Notes: generated by a model from the sequence alone, not told the origin. A DNA stretch of 12,296 nt from Verrucomicrobiia bacterium (GCA_025934545.1 JAICXV010000007.1:1-12296), one strand, 5' to 3'. Shown: positions 1-6,986, counted from the first letter of the stretch. A program made the numbers and translations.

Positions 1-1
1 C

Positions 2-421
2 AAACTCGTGAGTACGGCGATCACAACAAACGGTGTCTCCGTCGGTGCGCTGAACAGCTTCGCGCTTAGTTCGACATTCACCGACTACCGCGTCGGCACC
101 GTCGCAGTGGAAAGTTTCAACGATGGCGGGCAACCGCCGGCCGATGGCGGCTCGCTGCTTGCCCACGGCATTATTCACTCCATCAGCGTCACAACGCCCG
201 CGCCACCCCTGCAAAATATTTCGGTGCTGCTTACCAATGCACATTGGCAAGCGCAGTTCGCAGGGGCGACGAACTGGATCTACTTTCTCGAGTCGACGAC
301 GACACTGACGAATTGGACACGCGTGGCGTCCTCGGCCGCGACGAACGGGACCGTGACGTTGACCGATACAAATAATGCGTCCTCGATGGAGTTCTATCGA
401 GTGACGGCTCAAAGGCAGTAA
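2..421 (+). CDS. C-terminal part of a secreted protein, verrucomicrobial type (partial)
   Basis: The reading frame is open to the left edge of the window, so only the C-terminal 139 residues or so are visible and the true start lies outside. A GTG at position 8 is possible but probably internal. The sequence is rich in Thr, Ser, Asn and Ala and low in charge, as in exported beta-sandwich proteins. The last 60 residues (from about LTNAHWQAQF to the end) contain 'YFLESTTTLTNWTRVASS' followed by a TNGTVTLTDTN stretch and 'EFYRV'. This matches the C-terminal module that closes many large secreted proteins of Pedosphaera-like Verrucomicrobiota. No catalytic motif is visible, so the function is unknown. 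The stop is only 2 nt from the start of the PP-loop ATPase gene, so the two may share a transcript, although the protein classes seem unrelated. Confidence 0.6.
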   Translation, partial: KLVSTAITTNGVSVGALNSFALSSTFTDYRVGTVAVESFNDGGQPPADGGSLLAHGIIHSISVTTPAPPLQNISVLLTNAHWQAQFAGATNWIYFLESTTTLTNWTRVASSAATNGTVTLTDTNNASSMEFYRVTAQRQ

Positions 422-423
422 TC

Positions 424-1179
424 ATGAAAGAGAAAATCATTTTTTGCTGGAGCGGTGGAAAGGATTCAGCGCTGGCGTTGCACCGCATTTTGAAAGAAGG
501 AAAGTTTGAAGTGGTCGCGCTGGTGACGACGTGCAGTGAACATTTCCAACGCGTGTCAATGCACGGCGTGCGGATGGAGTTATTGGACGAACAGGCGCGG
601 GCCATTGGTTTGCCTCTGGAAAAAGTTTTTGTGAGCCACCGCAGTTCCAACGACGAATACCAACAGAAAATGGGCGATTGCATGCGCCGATTCAAAGCGC
701 AAGGTGTCACGGCGGCCGCTTACGGCGATATTTTTCTGGAAGACTTGAAATTGTGGCGCGAGCAGAACCTCGCGCAGATTGGCCTGCGAGCGATTTTTCC
801 GTTATGGAAAATAGATTCGCGCGAGTTGATAAACGAGTTCATCGCATTGGGTTTCGGGTCGGTCGTTTGTTGTATCAACGATGCCTATCTGACGGAGCAC
901 TCCGTCGGCCGAAATCTCGATGCGGAATTTATTCGGACGCTCCCGGCCGGTGTCGATCCGTGCGGCGAGAATGGCGAGTATCATTCGTTCGCTTTCGCGG
1001 GGCCGATTTTCAAGCAACCGGTGCGGTTCAATCTTGGCGAGAAAGTTTATCGTCCGGTCGAAACCACTCACCCGAGCACCGCGACCACCTCAGCCCCTTG
1101 CGTCGTCACGTCCACTCGTCAGGCAAAGGGTTTTTGGTTTTGCGATTTGCTGCCCGAAAAACAACTGAAACAACTTTAG
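424..1179 (+). CDS. PP-loop ATPase, diphthine-ammonia ligase family (copy 1)
   Basis: This is a 251-residue cytosolic protein with an N-terminal PP-loop, SGGKDS at residues 10-15, which binds ATP and releases pyrophosphate by adenylating a substrate. A conserved C-terminal block, CGENGEYHSFAFAGPIF (residues 180-196), is characteristic of the Diphthami_syn_2 (TIGR00290/COG2102) family. The eukaryotic and archaeal members amidate diphthine on elongation factor 2 with ammonia. Bacteria lack diphthamide, so the bacterial substrate must differ. The gene starts 2 nt after the preceding stop and is followed after 14 nt by the DUF6580 gene. A second, diverged member of the family lies two genes downstream. 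In the context of a BtuF-like protein, a role in corrinoid metabolism, for example amidation of a side chain, is an inference only. Family assignment is firm and function is not. Confidence 0.85.
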   Translation: MKEKIIFCWSGGKDSALALHRILKEGKFEVVALVTTCSEHFQRVSMHGVRMELLDEQARAIGLPLEKVFVSHRSSNDEYQQKMGDCMRRFKAQGVTAAAYGDIFLEDLKLWREQNLAQIGLRAIFPLWKIDSRELINEFIALGFGSVVCCINDAYLTEHSVGRNLDAEFIRTLPAGVDPCGENGEYHSFAFAGPIFKQPVRFNLGEKVYRPVETTHPSTATTSAPCVVTSTRQAKGFWFCDLLPEKQLKQL

Positions 1180-1193
1180 ACAAAAACAAAATT

Positions 1194-1724
1194 ATGAACA
1201 AACCTCGGTTCACCATGCTCGCAACAATGCTCCTCGCGGCAGTCGCCTCGAGATTAATCCCGCACCCGCCGAACTTCACTGCCATCGGCGCAATCGCGCT
1301 CTTTGGCGGAGCGCAATTTTCCAGCAAGCGCATTGCATTTCTCGTCCCGCTGGCCGGGCTCGCCCTGAGCGATTTAGTAATCGGCTTCTACGCGATCACT
1401 CCACTGATTTACGGCTGCTTTGCCCTAACGGTCTGTCTCGGTTTTTGGGTGCGACGCAGGCGTTCGGTACAGCGCATTGCCGCTGCAGCCATCGCGAGCG
1501 CAATTTTATTTTTCGTGCTCACGAATTTTGGCGTATGGGCGATTGAAAATTTATATCCCAAAACGCCGACCGGACTGCTTGCTTGTTACGTAGCGGCCAT
1601 TCCATTTCTCCAAAACATGTTTGCGGGCAATCTCTTTTTCTCCGCGCTTCTTTTTGGTGCATTTGCATTGGCCGAGAATCGTTTCATCCAGCTGCGCGAG
1701 CTGCCGGTTTGTTCCCATGCATAA
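1194..1724 (+). CDS. DUF6580-type integral membrane protein
   Basis: This 176-residue protein has about five hydrophobic segments (roughly residues 8-20, 30-42, 47-65, 70-85, 96-112 and 142-160, some weak). Motifs typical of the DUF6580 family are present: RLIPHPPNFTAIGAIALFGGA-like text at 20-40, LSDLVIGF at 58-65, TNFGVW at 110-115 and a YPKTPTGLLACYVAAIPF-like block from 121. The size and fold pattern resemble the substrate-binding (S) subunits of ECF vitamin transporters, but no binding residues can be assigned. The ATG at 1194 follows the first PP-loop ATPase by 14 nt. The 3' end overlaps the second PP-loop gene by 8 nt, so translation is probably coupled. Sitting between two paralogous ATPases and upstream of a BtuF-like protein, it is a candidate corrinoid or cobalt permease component (inference). 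Confidence 0.75.
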   Translation: MNKPRFTMLATMLLAAVASRLIPHPPNFTAIGAIALFGGAQFSSKRIAFLVPLAGLALSDLVIGFYAITPLIYGCFALTVCLGFWVRRRRSVQRIAAAAIASAILFFVLTNFGVWAIENLYPKTPTGLLACYVAAIPFLQNMFAGNLFFSALLFGAFALAENRFIQLRELPVCSHA

Positions 1725-2388
1725 AGCAGCGATGCTCTGGACTGGAGGGAAGGATTGTTCACTGGCGCTTTACGAGGCCAGGCGCGACGGTTACGACGTG
1801 CATTGCCTCGTCACATTCGCGCCATTGCAAGCGAACTTTCTGGCGCACCCAACATCCTTCATCAAACTGCAAGCGCAGGCGTTGGCCCTGCCCCATTATA
1901 TTTTGTCCATCACTGAACCGTTTGAAAAAAGTTATGAAACCGCATTGTGCAAGCTGCGCGACGAAATGGGAATCGAGACTGTCATCACCGGTGATATCGC
2001 CGAAGTGGCCGGAAGTCCAAATTGGATTCGTGAACGCAGCCGTCCCATCGGAATGAACGTGCACACGCCATTGTGGGGGCGCGACCGGCACGTCTTGCTC
2101 CAGGAACAGTTGGCCAACGGATTCGAGATCGTTTTCTCGTGCGTCAATACTCGCTGGCTCGCGCCACGCTGGGTTGGTCGGCAGCTAAATGACGATGCGA
2201 TCGGCGAACTACGCGACGTTCGGGACCGGACCGGTCTCGACCTGTGTGGTGAGGAAGGCGAATATCACACGCTGGTTACAGACGGACCGTCATTCAACCG
2301 GCCAATTCGCATTCGCTCCCATTCAAATCGCATACGCGATTCGCTCGCCTATATGGAGATTCACGACATGGAACTCTCTGCCCAATGA
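1717..2388 (+). CDS. PP-loop ATPase, diphthine-ammonia ligase family (copy 2)
   Basis: This 223-residue protein belongs to the same family as the gene at 424-1179 but is clearly diverged. The PP-loop reads TGGKDC at residues 9-14, compared with SGGKDS in copy 1. The family block CGEEGEYHTLVTDGPSF spans 177-193, and a TGDIAEVAGS segment at 91-100 corresponds to YGDIFLEDL in copy 1. I chose the ATG at 1717 rather than the earlier in-frame ATG at 1621. It places the PP-loop near the N-terminus as in the family, and it overlaps the upstream stop in the arrangement ATGCATAA, typical of coupled genes. The longer version would add 32 residues translated from inside the membrane-protein gene. The stop overlaps the next start as ATGA. 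Two different active-site variants in one operon suggest two related substrates or a heteromeric enzyme (inference). Confidence 0.83.
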   Translation: MHKAAMLWTGGKDCSLALYEARRDGYDVHCLVTFAPLQANFLAHPTSFIKLQAQALALPHYILSITEPFEKSYETALCKLRDEMGIETVITGDIAEVAGSPNWIRERSRPIGMNVHTPLWGRDRHVLLQEQLANGFEIVFSCVNTRWLAPRWVGRQLNDDAIGELRDVRDRTGLDLCGEEGEYHTLVTDGPSFNRPIRIRSHSNRIRDSLAYMEIHDMELSAQ

Positions 2389-2585
2389 GCATTCCATCTC
2401 CATGTATTGATTTTTGTGAGATGTCGGAGGATAAAGCTGTCTGCCTCGGCTGCTATCGCACATTGGCGAAAATCGCGAACTGGAGCCGCTTGACCGACAC
2501 GGAAAAAATCCAAGTCATCCTGGATGCGCAGCAGAGACAGCTGACTCCGGAAGGCGAGACGCCCTTGAGAAATCGCCATGAATAA
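2385..2585 (+). CDS. DUF1289 family small cysteine protein
   Basis: A 66-residue protein with the DUF1289 (YdhL-type) signature: SPCIDFC at residues 5-11, then CLGCYRTLAKIANW at 20-33. Cysteines 7, 11, 20 and 23 form a C-x3-C...C-x2-C set likely to bind zinc or an iron-sulfur cluster. The first half carries all the cysteines and the second half is predicted helical and charged. Members of the family often occur as small companions of unrelated enzymes, and no activity is established. It overlaps the second PP-loop gene by ATGA and the BtuF-like gene by 8 nt (ATGAATAA), so it is translated as part of this operon. A metal- or redox-related accessory role in corrinoid handling is possible but unproven. 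Confidence 0.85.
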   Translation: MSIPSPCIDFCEMSEDKAVCLGCYRTLAKIANWSRLTDTEKIQVILDAQQRQLTPEGETPLRNRHE

Positions 2586-3504
2586 ATTGCGCATCGTTTC
2601 CTTTTTACCCGCCGCAACCGAAATGCTGTATGCGCTCGGTTTGGGTGACGAGCTTGTCGGCGTTTCGCACGAATGTGATTTTCCACCCGAAGCGAAGGCC
2701 AAGCCCATTGTGGTCAAGCCTGCCCTGCCCCTGGAAACAATGACCTTGCGGGAAATCGATGTCGCGGTGAGCGCGCGTTTGCGGCAAGGGCTAAGTCTCT
2801 ACCAGGTGGATGAAAAATTATTGGCGCAACTTCAACCAGACCTGATCGTCACCCAAAACTTGTGCCAGGTTTGCGCGCCTTCCGGAAACGAAATGACTGT
2901 TGCCGTACGCTCGTTGCAACCCACCCCACAGGTCCTTTATTTAACGCCTCATTCACTGGCCGAAATTTTTCAGAACATCATTGATCTCGGCGCCGCCACA
3001 AAACGTAACTTGGAGGCAAAATCGATCGTGACACAAGCACAAGCGCGGCTGAGCGCGATTGCAGAACGAGCGCGCGGCGCGAAGGCAGTTCGCGTGTTTT
3101 TCATGGAATGGGCCGACCCAATTTATTGCGGCGGCCATTGGGTCCCCGAAATGATCGAAATGGCCGCCGGAATCGACACCATTTCGCGCAAAGGCACAGA
3201 TTCCGTACGCATCGATTGGAACGAAGTGCTGCGTTGGCAGCCGGAAGTTTTGGTTTTTTCACCTTGCGGATTTCATCTCGATGCCGCGCGACAGCAGGTG
3301 GCGATTCTCGAACGCTTGCCCAACTGGAACGACCTACCGGCGGTGAAAGCCGGGCGTGTGTATGCGGTCGATGCCAACGCATATTTCGCGCGCCCCGGTC
3401 CGCGCGTTGTGGAAGGCGCGGAGTTGCTGGCCCATTTGATTCATCCCGAACTGTTCGATTGGCGCGGACCGAAATCGGCCTTTTTCCATTTCGCAAAAAC
3501 ATGA
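2578..3504 (+). CDS. BtuF-like cobalamin-binding protein (helical backbone metal receptor family)
   Basis: This 308-residue protein is of the Peripla_BP_2 class (COG0614), related to the vitamin B12-binding subunit of the BtuCDF importer. The N-terminus has [19 protein letters not shown] (5-23) followed by GVSHECDFP (28-36). The middle has [16 protein letters not shown] with Cys96 and Cys99, a form typical of the cobalamin-binding subgroup. A second lobe includes [18 protein letters not shown] and a C-terminal [20 protein letters not shown] segment. There is no recognisable signal peptide: the conserved first beta strand begins at residue 5. The protein therefore appears cytoplasmic unless it is exported by an unusual route, as is also seen in other members of this subgroup. 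Its start overlaps the DUF1289 stop by 8 nt and its stop overlaps the next start as ATGA. No permease or ATPase of an importer is present in the window. Confidence 0.8.
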   Translation: MNKLRIVSFLPAATEMLYALGLGDELVGVSHECDFPPEAKAKPIVVKPALPLETMTLREIDVAVSARLRQGLSLYQVDEKLLAQLQPDLIVTQNLCQVCAPSGNEMTVAVRSLQPTPQVLYLTPHSLAEIFQNIIDLGAATKRNLEAKSIVTQAQARLSAIAERARGAKAVRVFFMEWADPIYCGGHWVPEMIEMAAGIDTISRKGTDSVRIDWNEVLRWQPEVLVFSPCGFHLDAARQQVAILERLPNWNDLPAVKAGRVYAVDANAYFARPGPRVVEGAELLAHLIHPELFDWRGPKSAFFHFAKT

Positions 3505-4400
3505 GCGCGAAAACAAAAACGTGTTCGATTTGCGGCAAACCGTTCCCGTGTCATTCAGAAGGTGGCGGCAAATGTTGGTGCAACGAATTTCCGCCGCTCC
3601 TGCCAGTGCCGGGACGCGATTGTTTGTGTCCGGACTGCCTGAAGGCTGAAGTGAAAAAAGCAATCGATGCGAAGGAGAAATCCGCGTTCACATTAATCGA
3701 ATTGCTGGTGGTTATCGCGATCATCGCCCTGCTGGCGTCGATGCTGCTACCAGCTTTGGCCCGGAGCAAACAGTCGGCACAAAAAATAAAATGCACCAGC
3801 GACCTGCGGCAGCTCGGGATTGCGACGCAATTATATTGGGACGAAAACAGCGGAAATTGTTTTCGCTATTTTTACAGCGCGACCAACAACGGTGCGTTGT
3901 ATTGGTTTGGCTGGATTGAAAATGGGCCGGAAGAAACGAGGGCATTTGATGCAACACAAAGCGCTCTTTACCCCTACTTGCGTGGACGCGGCGTGGAAAT
4001 TTGTCCGGCGCTGAATTACTCCGCGACTGTGTTCAAATACAAAGCGAAGGGCGCCGCCTACGGCTACGGATACAACTTCAATCTGTCGACGAACACTACA
4101 AAGCCGCCGATCTCCACGCGGCGCATCCTTCGGCCGTCTCAAACGGTTTTGCTGGCCGATGCCGCACAGGTAAATACATTTCAAGCGCCCGCTTCAATGG
4201 ACAACCCGATGTTGGAGGAATTCTATTACGTCAGTTTTGACACCAATCAGCCAAACGCCCATTTCCGGCATCGGCAGCGCGCCAACGTGCTCTTTTGCGA
4301 CAGCCACGTCGATTTGGAAAAGATGGTCGATGGAACGCTCGATCCGCGGTTACCCAATGAGAATGTGGGCTTGTTGAGAAAAGAAATTTTGGAGCCGTGA
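3501..4400 (+). CDS. Fusion of a cysteine-rich CWC domain with a type II/IV prepilin
   Basis: This 299-residue protein joins two domains rarely expected together. Residues 8-46 form a CWC zinc-ribbon-like domain with eight cysteines (C8, C11, C17, C25, C27, C41, C43, C46), including CWC at 25-27 and CLCPDC at 41-46. From residue 61 a prepilin begins: KSA, then [20 protein letters not shown] from Phe63, with the conserved Glu5 at residue 67. Prepilin peptidase would cut after Ala62. The C-terminal part is a pseudopilin globular domain ending in an H-x9-D-S motif (His257 to Asp267), a variant of the verrucomicrobial H-X9-DG domain. The start at 3501 overlaps the BtuF-like stop as ATGA. An in-frame GTG at 3651 could start a prepilin of normal leader length, so two products are possible. 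Partners would be the cell's prepilin peptidase and secretion or pilus machinery, not seen here. Confidence 0.8.
   Translation: MSAKTKTCSICGKPFPCHSEGGGKCWCNEFPPLLPVPGRDCLCPDCLKAEVKKAIDAKEKSAFTLIELLVVIAIIALLASMLLPALARSKQSAQKIKCTSDLRQLGIATQLYWDENSGNCFRYFYSATNNGALYWFGWIENGPEETRAFDATQSALYPYLRGRGVEICPALNYSATVFKYKAKGAAYGYGYNFNLSTNTTKPPISTRRILRPSQTVLLADAAQVNTFQAPASMDNPMLEEFYYVSFDTNQPNAHFRHRQRANVLFCDSHVDLEKMVDGTLDPRLPNENVGLLRKEILEP
3641..3653 (+). promoter_or_regulatory. Possible internal ribosome binding site and GTG start for a separate prepilin
   Basis: GAAGG at 3641-3645 lies 5 nt upstream of an in-frame GTG at 3651-3653. Starting there would give a 12-residue basic leader ([12 protein letters not shown]) directly before the FTLIELL prepilin core, the usual leader length for this family. 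The signal is short and may be coincidental inside coding sequence. Confidence 0.35.
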
Positions 4401-4413
4401 ACGGGACGAATCG

Positions 4414-5988
4414 CTACGCCCAATACCGCCAGTTCACGTTCGGGAAAATGTTGTCCATCCATTCGGCTTTGCTCAGCCATTTCGGATCAATTTTTCGCCC
4501 GGCAATTTGTTTGTGCAGATGATTGAAACGGACGAGGTGTTCTTCGACGCGTTTGCGCGCGTAATCGGGACTCGTGCCGGTGCGCAGGATGAACGGCCAA
4601 TCGGAGGATTGCGCGAGTAATAATTCCCGCGCGGCTTGTTTGAGCGCACGATCTTCCAGTTCGGTCGGCGTGGAAAATTTCTGGGCGAGTTCCGTCATTC
4701 GTTCCTGCGCAATTTGCAAGTGCGGATAAATCCATTGGTTCGCTTCGTTGAGCCAAACCCGCCAGTAGCCCTCTTCGCCCCAGCTCGACGGACTGGGTGT
4801 CGCGACCTGTTGCGTCGGATACATGCGCAGGTATTCGTTGGGTGTCGTAAGCGTAAAAGTTTTTTGGTCGTAATATGCTTTGCGCACGAAATAGTTCAGG
4901 AAATCTGGTCCTTCGTACCACCAATGCCCGAACAGTTCAGCATCGTAGGGCGAGACAACGACCGGCGGACGATCCATGATGCCTTTGAGTTTTTCGATTT
5001 GTTCCCGGCGCGCACCAAGGAAGTGGCCGGCATGAATGTCAGCGGCGCGGATCGCGGCCTCACGGTTGTAAACCTGCTTTTCCCATCCGGAACCGGTGAT
5101 GCGATGATATTTAATCCCGGTAAAGCCGCGATGATCGTGCGACGGCAAGTATGGCCGAACGTAATCGAAATCGAGGTCAAACCCGATGTCGCGGTAGAAA
5201 TCGCGGTAGTTGTAATCGCCTGGGTAACCTTCGTCCTTGCTCCAAACCTGGCGCGCCGATTCAAAATCGCGGCCAAAAGCGGCGACACCATTGGGCGTGA
5301 AGATCGGCGCGAACACGCCATAGCGCGGACGAGGCCGCGCATACAAAACGCCGTGCGCCTCGGTGATGAACCAGCGGATGTTCGCTTCCTGCAGATATTT
5401 TTCGACGCCGTCGACGTAGGCGCATTCCGGCAACCAGATGCCACGCGGTTTGCACCCGAAACATTCTTCGTAATAATCGCGCGCCACCAGAATCTGTGCG
5501 CGAACGGAAGGCGGATGATTGGCGAGTAAAGGCAGTAATCCATGCGTCGCCGCAGAAGTCGCAATTTCTAATTCTCCCTTTTCCTGAAATTTTCTGAACG
5601 CACCAACGATGTTCCGCCCGTAGGCGAAGTAGGTGTCGCGAATCGTCGTGAATCGATGATGATACATCCATGCCAGATCGCGGAACGCCTGGTCCCAGTG
5701 AGTGCGATGGATTTCTTTTTCGGCCAGTTCGATCAAGCCTTCGATGTGCCGCACGTAACGGTCCTGCAACAATGGATCGAGCAACATCGCGCACAGCGGT
5801 GGCGACATCGACATGGTCAACCGCCAATCCATGCCGTCATTAGTCCAGCCATCCATCATCTGGATCAGCGGCACATAGTTTTCCGTGATCGCTTCGAACA
5901 GCCAGTTTTCTTCGAGGAACTTTTCGTGTTCCGGATGGCGCACAAAAGGCAAATGCGCGTGCAGGACGAGTGCGAGATGGCCGTTCAT
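4414..5988 (-). CDS. GH57 family 1,4-alpha-glucan (glycogen) branching enzyme
   Basis: This 524-residue protein is close in length to the compact bacterial GH57 branching enzymes. The N-terminal motif HAHLPFVRHPE spans residues 10-20. The nucleophile motif GIWLPECAY (183-191) contains Glu188, and the acid/base motif SPYDAELFGHWW (346-357) contains Asp349. A C-terminal helical domain of roughly residues 420-524 is present. The enzyme cuts alpha-1,4 glucan chains and re-attaches them through alpha-1,6 links to branch glycogen in the cytoplasm. The sequence has no signal peptide. The ATG at 5988 overlaps the stop of the upstream small membrane protein as ATGA, so the two are probably co-translated. 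Its 3' end converges on the prepilin gene with a 13-nt gap and no obvious terminator. A 4-alpha-glucanotransferase or amylase of the same family is less likely given the domain layout. Confidence 0.9.
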   Translation of the reverse strand: MNGHLALVLHAHLPFVRHPEHEKFLEENWLFEAITENYVPLIQMMDGWTNDGMDWRLTMSMSPPLCAMLLDPLLQDRYVRHIEGLIELAEKEIHRTHWDQAFRDLAWMYHHRFTTIRDTYFAYGRNIVGAFRKFQEKGELEIATSAATHGLLPLLANHPPSVRAQILVARDYYEECFGCKPRGIWLPECAYVDGVEKYLQEANIRWFITEAHGVLYARPRPRYGVFAPIFTPNGVAAFGRDFESARQVWSKDEGYPGDYNYRDFYRDIGFDLDFDYVRPYLPSHDHRGFTGIKYHRITGSGWEKQVYNREAAIRAADIHAGHFLGARREQIEKLKGIMDRPPVVVSPYDAELFGHWWYEGPDFLNYFVRKAYYDQKTFTLTTPNEYLRMYPTQQVATPSPSSWGEEGYWRVWLNEANQWIYPHLQIAQERMTELAQKFSTPTELEDRALKQAARELLLAQSSDWPFILRTGTSPDYARKRVEEHLVRFNHLHKQIAGRKIDPKWLSKAEWMDNIFPNVNWRYWA

Positions 5989-6215
5989 TCGTCGAAATCC
6001 CTGGTTAAATGTTTTGCGAGCGCGTAGCTCTTCACGAAGAGCAACAGGCCAATTAAAAGGGGAAGCACTTTCAGCGCAAGGGTGCCTCGCCCTGAAATCG
6101 GCTTGTGCGAGAGCAACAGAAAAAGATCACCACAAAGAAGGGTAATGCCAAAAATCGCAAACCCAGCAGCGATCAGACGGATCAGAAATAAGGCCGCTTT
6201 AAAATACGGATTCAT
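5985..6215 (-). CDS. Small hypothetical membrane protein upstream of the branching enzyme
   Basis: A 76-residue protein with two hydrophobic segments, about residues 7-36 (possibly a single long or kinked helix) and 48-61, separated by a short basic-polar loop, and a charged C-terminal tail (KHLTRDFDE). I do not recognise a family. The stop overlaps the start of the GH57 gene in the form ATGA, which strongly supports that it is expressed and coupled to it. The ATG at 6215 has no Shine-Dalgarno sequence; instead a perfect 13-bp palindrome abuts the start codon. A link to glycogen metabolism rests on the gene order only. Confidence 0.65.
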   Translation of the reverse strand: MNPYFKAALFLIRLIAAGFAIFGITLLCGDLFLLLSHKPISGRGTLALKVLPLLIGLLLFVKSYALAKHLTRDFDE

Positions 6216-6228
6216 TGACGCTGCGTCA
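6216..6228. repeat. Perfect 13-bp palindrome directly at the start codon of the membrane-protein gene
   Basis: TGACGCTGCGTCA has 5-bp arms (6216-6220 and 6224-6228) around a 3-base centre. It ends exactly where the minus-strand ATG of the small membrane protein begins, occupying the place of a ribosome binding site. It could be an operator half-site pair or a short mRNA hairpin. No regulator is encoded nearby. Confidence 0.4.
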
Positions 6229-6986
6229 GAGCAACCTAGTGCGGGCTTGCTGTCAACTTCGTTTGGCTTGTTTTAACAAAATTCCACGTCGGACAGGATC
6301 ATTAGGATACGGTAAATTGTTAAATTAAAGCGAGATACAGTGTCGGATTTGCTTACAACGTTGACGGCTAAATTACAAAGCTAAGAACTCCAACGAATTA
6401 CACAGCGAATTGTAATTGGGTTTAAACGCAAAATCGACGTTTTGGTCAGGAACGCTTACGTACGAGGCAATTTAAAATTTTTGATTTCAAAAATAGTTTC
6501 ATCGGCAATTGGTTATTGCACAATTCCTTGCATGACGCTCGGTCCAAGATCCTCAGACGTTGGCACAAAGGTCGCTAAACCGAAGGCCTCCGTTAGTAAG
6601 CCCTGGCGAATGGCAACGTTTGCTGGGGTTTTCTTTTCTCCCCCAGATGCCCCCATTATAATCGGTCAACCAGCATGTAGTGCGATACCTTACAAAACGT
6701 CGGCCGACCTTACAAACGAGGAAGCACTCTTAACCGGCTTACCAACAACGTCTTGAGACAATGCCAGCGAAAATCACCCACTAAATCCTCCTTGTGACGT
6801 CGGCACATTTTACACATTGGGACTAGACAAGTTTGGAATGAGCCACGACAAACTTATTCCGCAACATGTTTTAATCACGATACTTGCAACGCTTCTAGTT
6901 CGACTTTCATCTATTTGGCACGAAGTTCGCTAATGTAGGGCAGCGCCTTATAGCGCTCGTGATACACCAAAGCAAAAGCAGAATTT
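6229..6986. other. AT-richer intergenic region with no intact gene
   Basis: About 760 nt between the divergent genes at 6215 and 6987 has clearly more A and T than its neighbours. It contains no tRNA or rRNA-like segment and no intact gene I trust. Visible items are a decayed-looking minus-strand reading frame (about 6440-6790), a 10-nt direct repeat ACCTTACAAA at 6687-6696 and 6707-6716, and a small inverted repeat AGCGC-cttata-GCGCT at 6942-6957 about 30 nt before the VPDSG-CTERM gene. A TTGACA hexamer occurs on the minus strand at 6251-6256, but I see no fitting -10 box. Confidence 0.5.
6440..6793 (-). pseudogene. Probable decayed gene, family unknown
   Basis: On the minus strand a strong AAGGAGG (6787-6793) precedes a GTG-started frame reading IFAGIVS. 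A shift of frame then leads into text of protein-like composition that is interrupted by stops at 6690-6692, 6666-6668 and 6513-6515. The longest uninterrupted part, 50 codons between the last two stops, reads for example GASGGEKKTPANVAIRQGLL and ATFVPTSEDLGPSVMQGIV, with the G-rich first codon positions expected of coding DNA. I do not recognise the family. The plus-strand frame over the same stretch (6442-6756, TTG start) looks like its shadow. Chance cannot be excluded. Confidence 0.3.

Noticed and set aside
424..480. Cobalamin riboswitch ahead of the plus-strand cluster
   Set aside because: Only 2 nt separate the first ATPase gene from the preceding coding region, so there is no room. Any riboswitch must lie upstream of the window.
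1621..1716. Longer N-terminus for the second PP-loop ATPase
   Set aside because: The extra 32 residues are the out-of-frame translation of the membrane-protein gene and would bury the PP-loop. The ATG at 1717 fits both the family and the overlap pattern.
3108..3500. Extended N-terminus upstream of the CWC domain
   Set aside because: It lies entirely in another frame of the BtuF-like gene and is Arg-rich shadow sequence. The ATG at 3501 forms a typical ATGA overlap.
4636..5529. Plus-strand 297-codon reading frame opposite the GH57 gene
   Set aside because: It is antisense to a branching enzyme with all catalytic motifs and has no protein-family features of its own.
6442..6756. Plus-strand 104-codon reading frame with a TTG start
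   Set aside because: There is no ribosome binding site and no recognisable family. The composition reads like a shadow of the minus-strand decayed frame, which has the better codon-position pattern.
6901..6986. Sigma-70 promoter for the VPDSG-CTERM gene (TTGGCA at 6915-6920)
   Set aside because: No -10 box sits at a 16-18 nt spacing; TAATGT is only 10 nt away.
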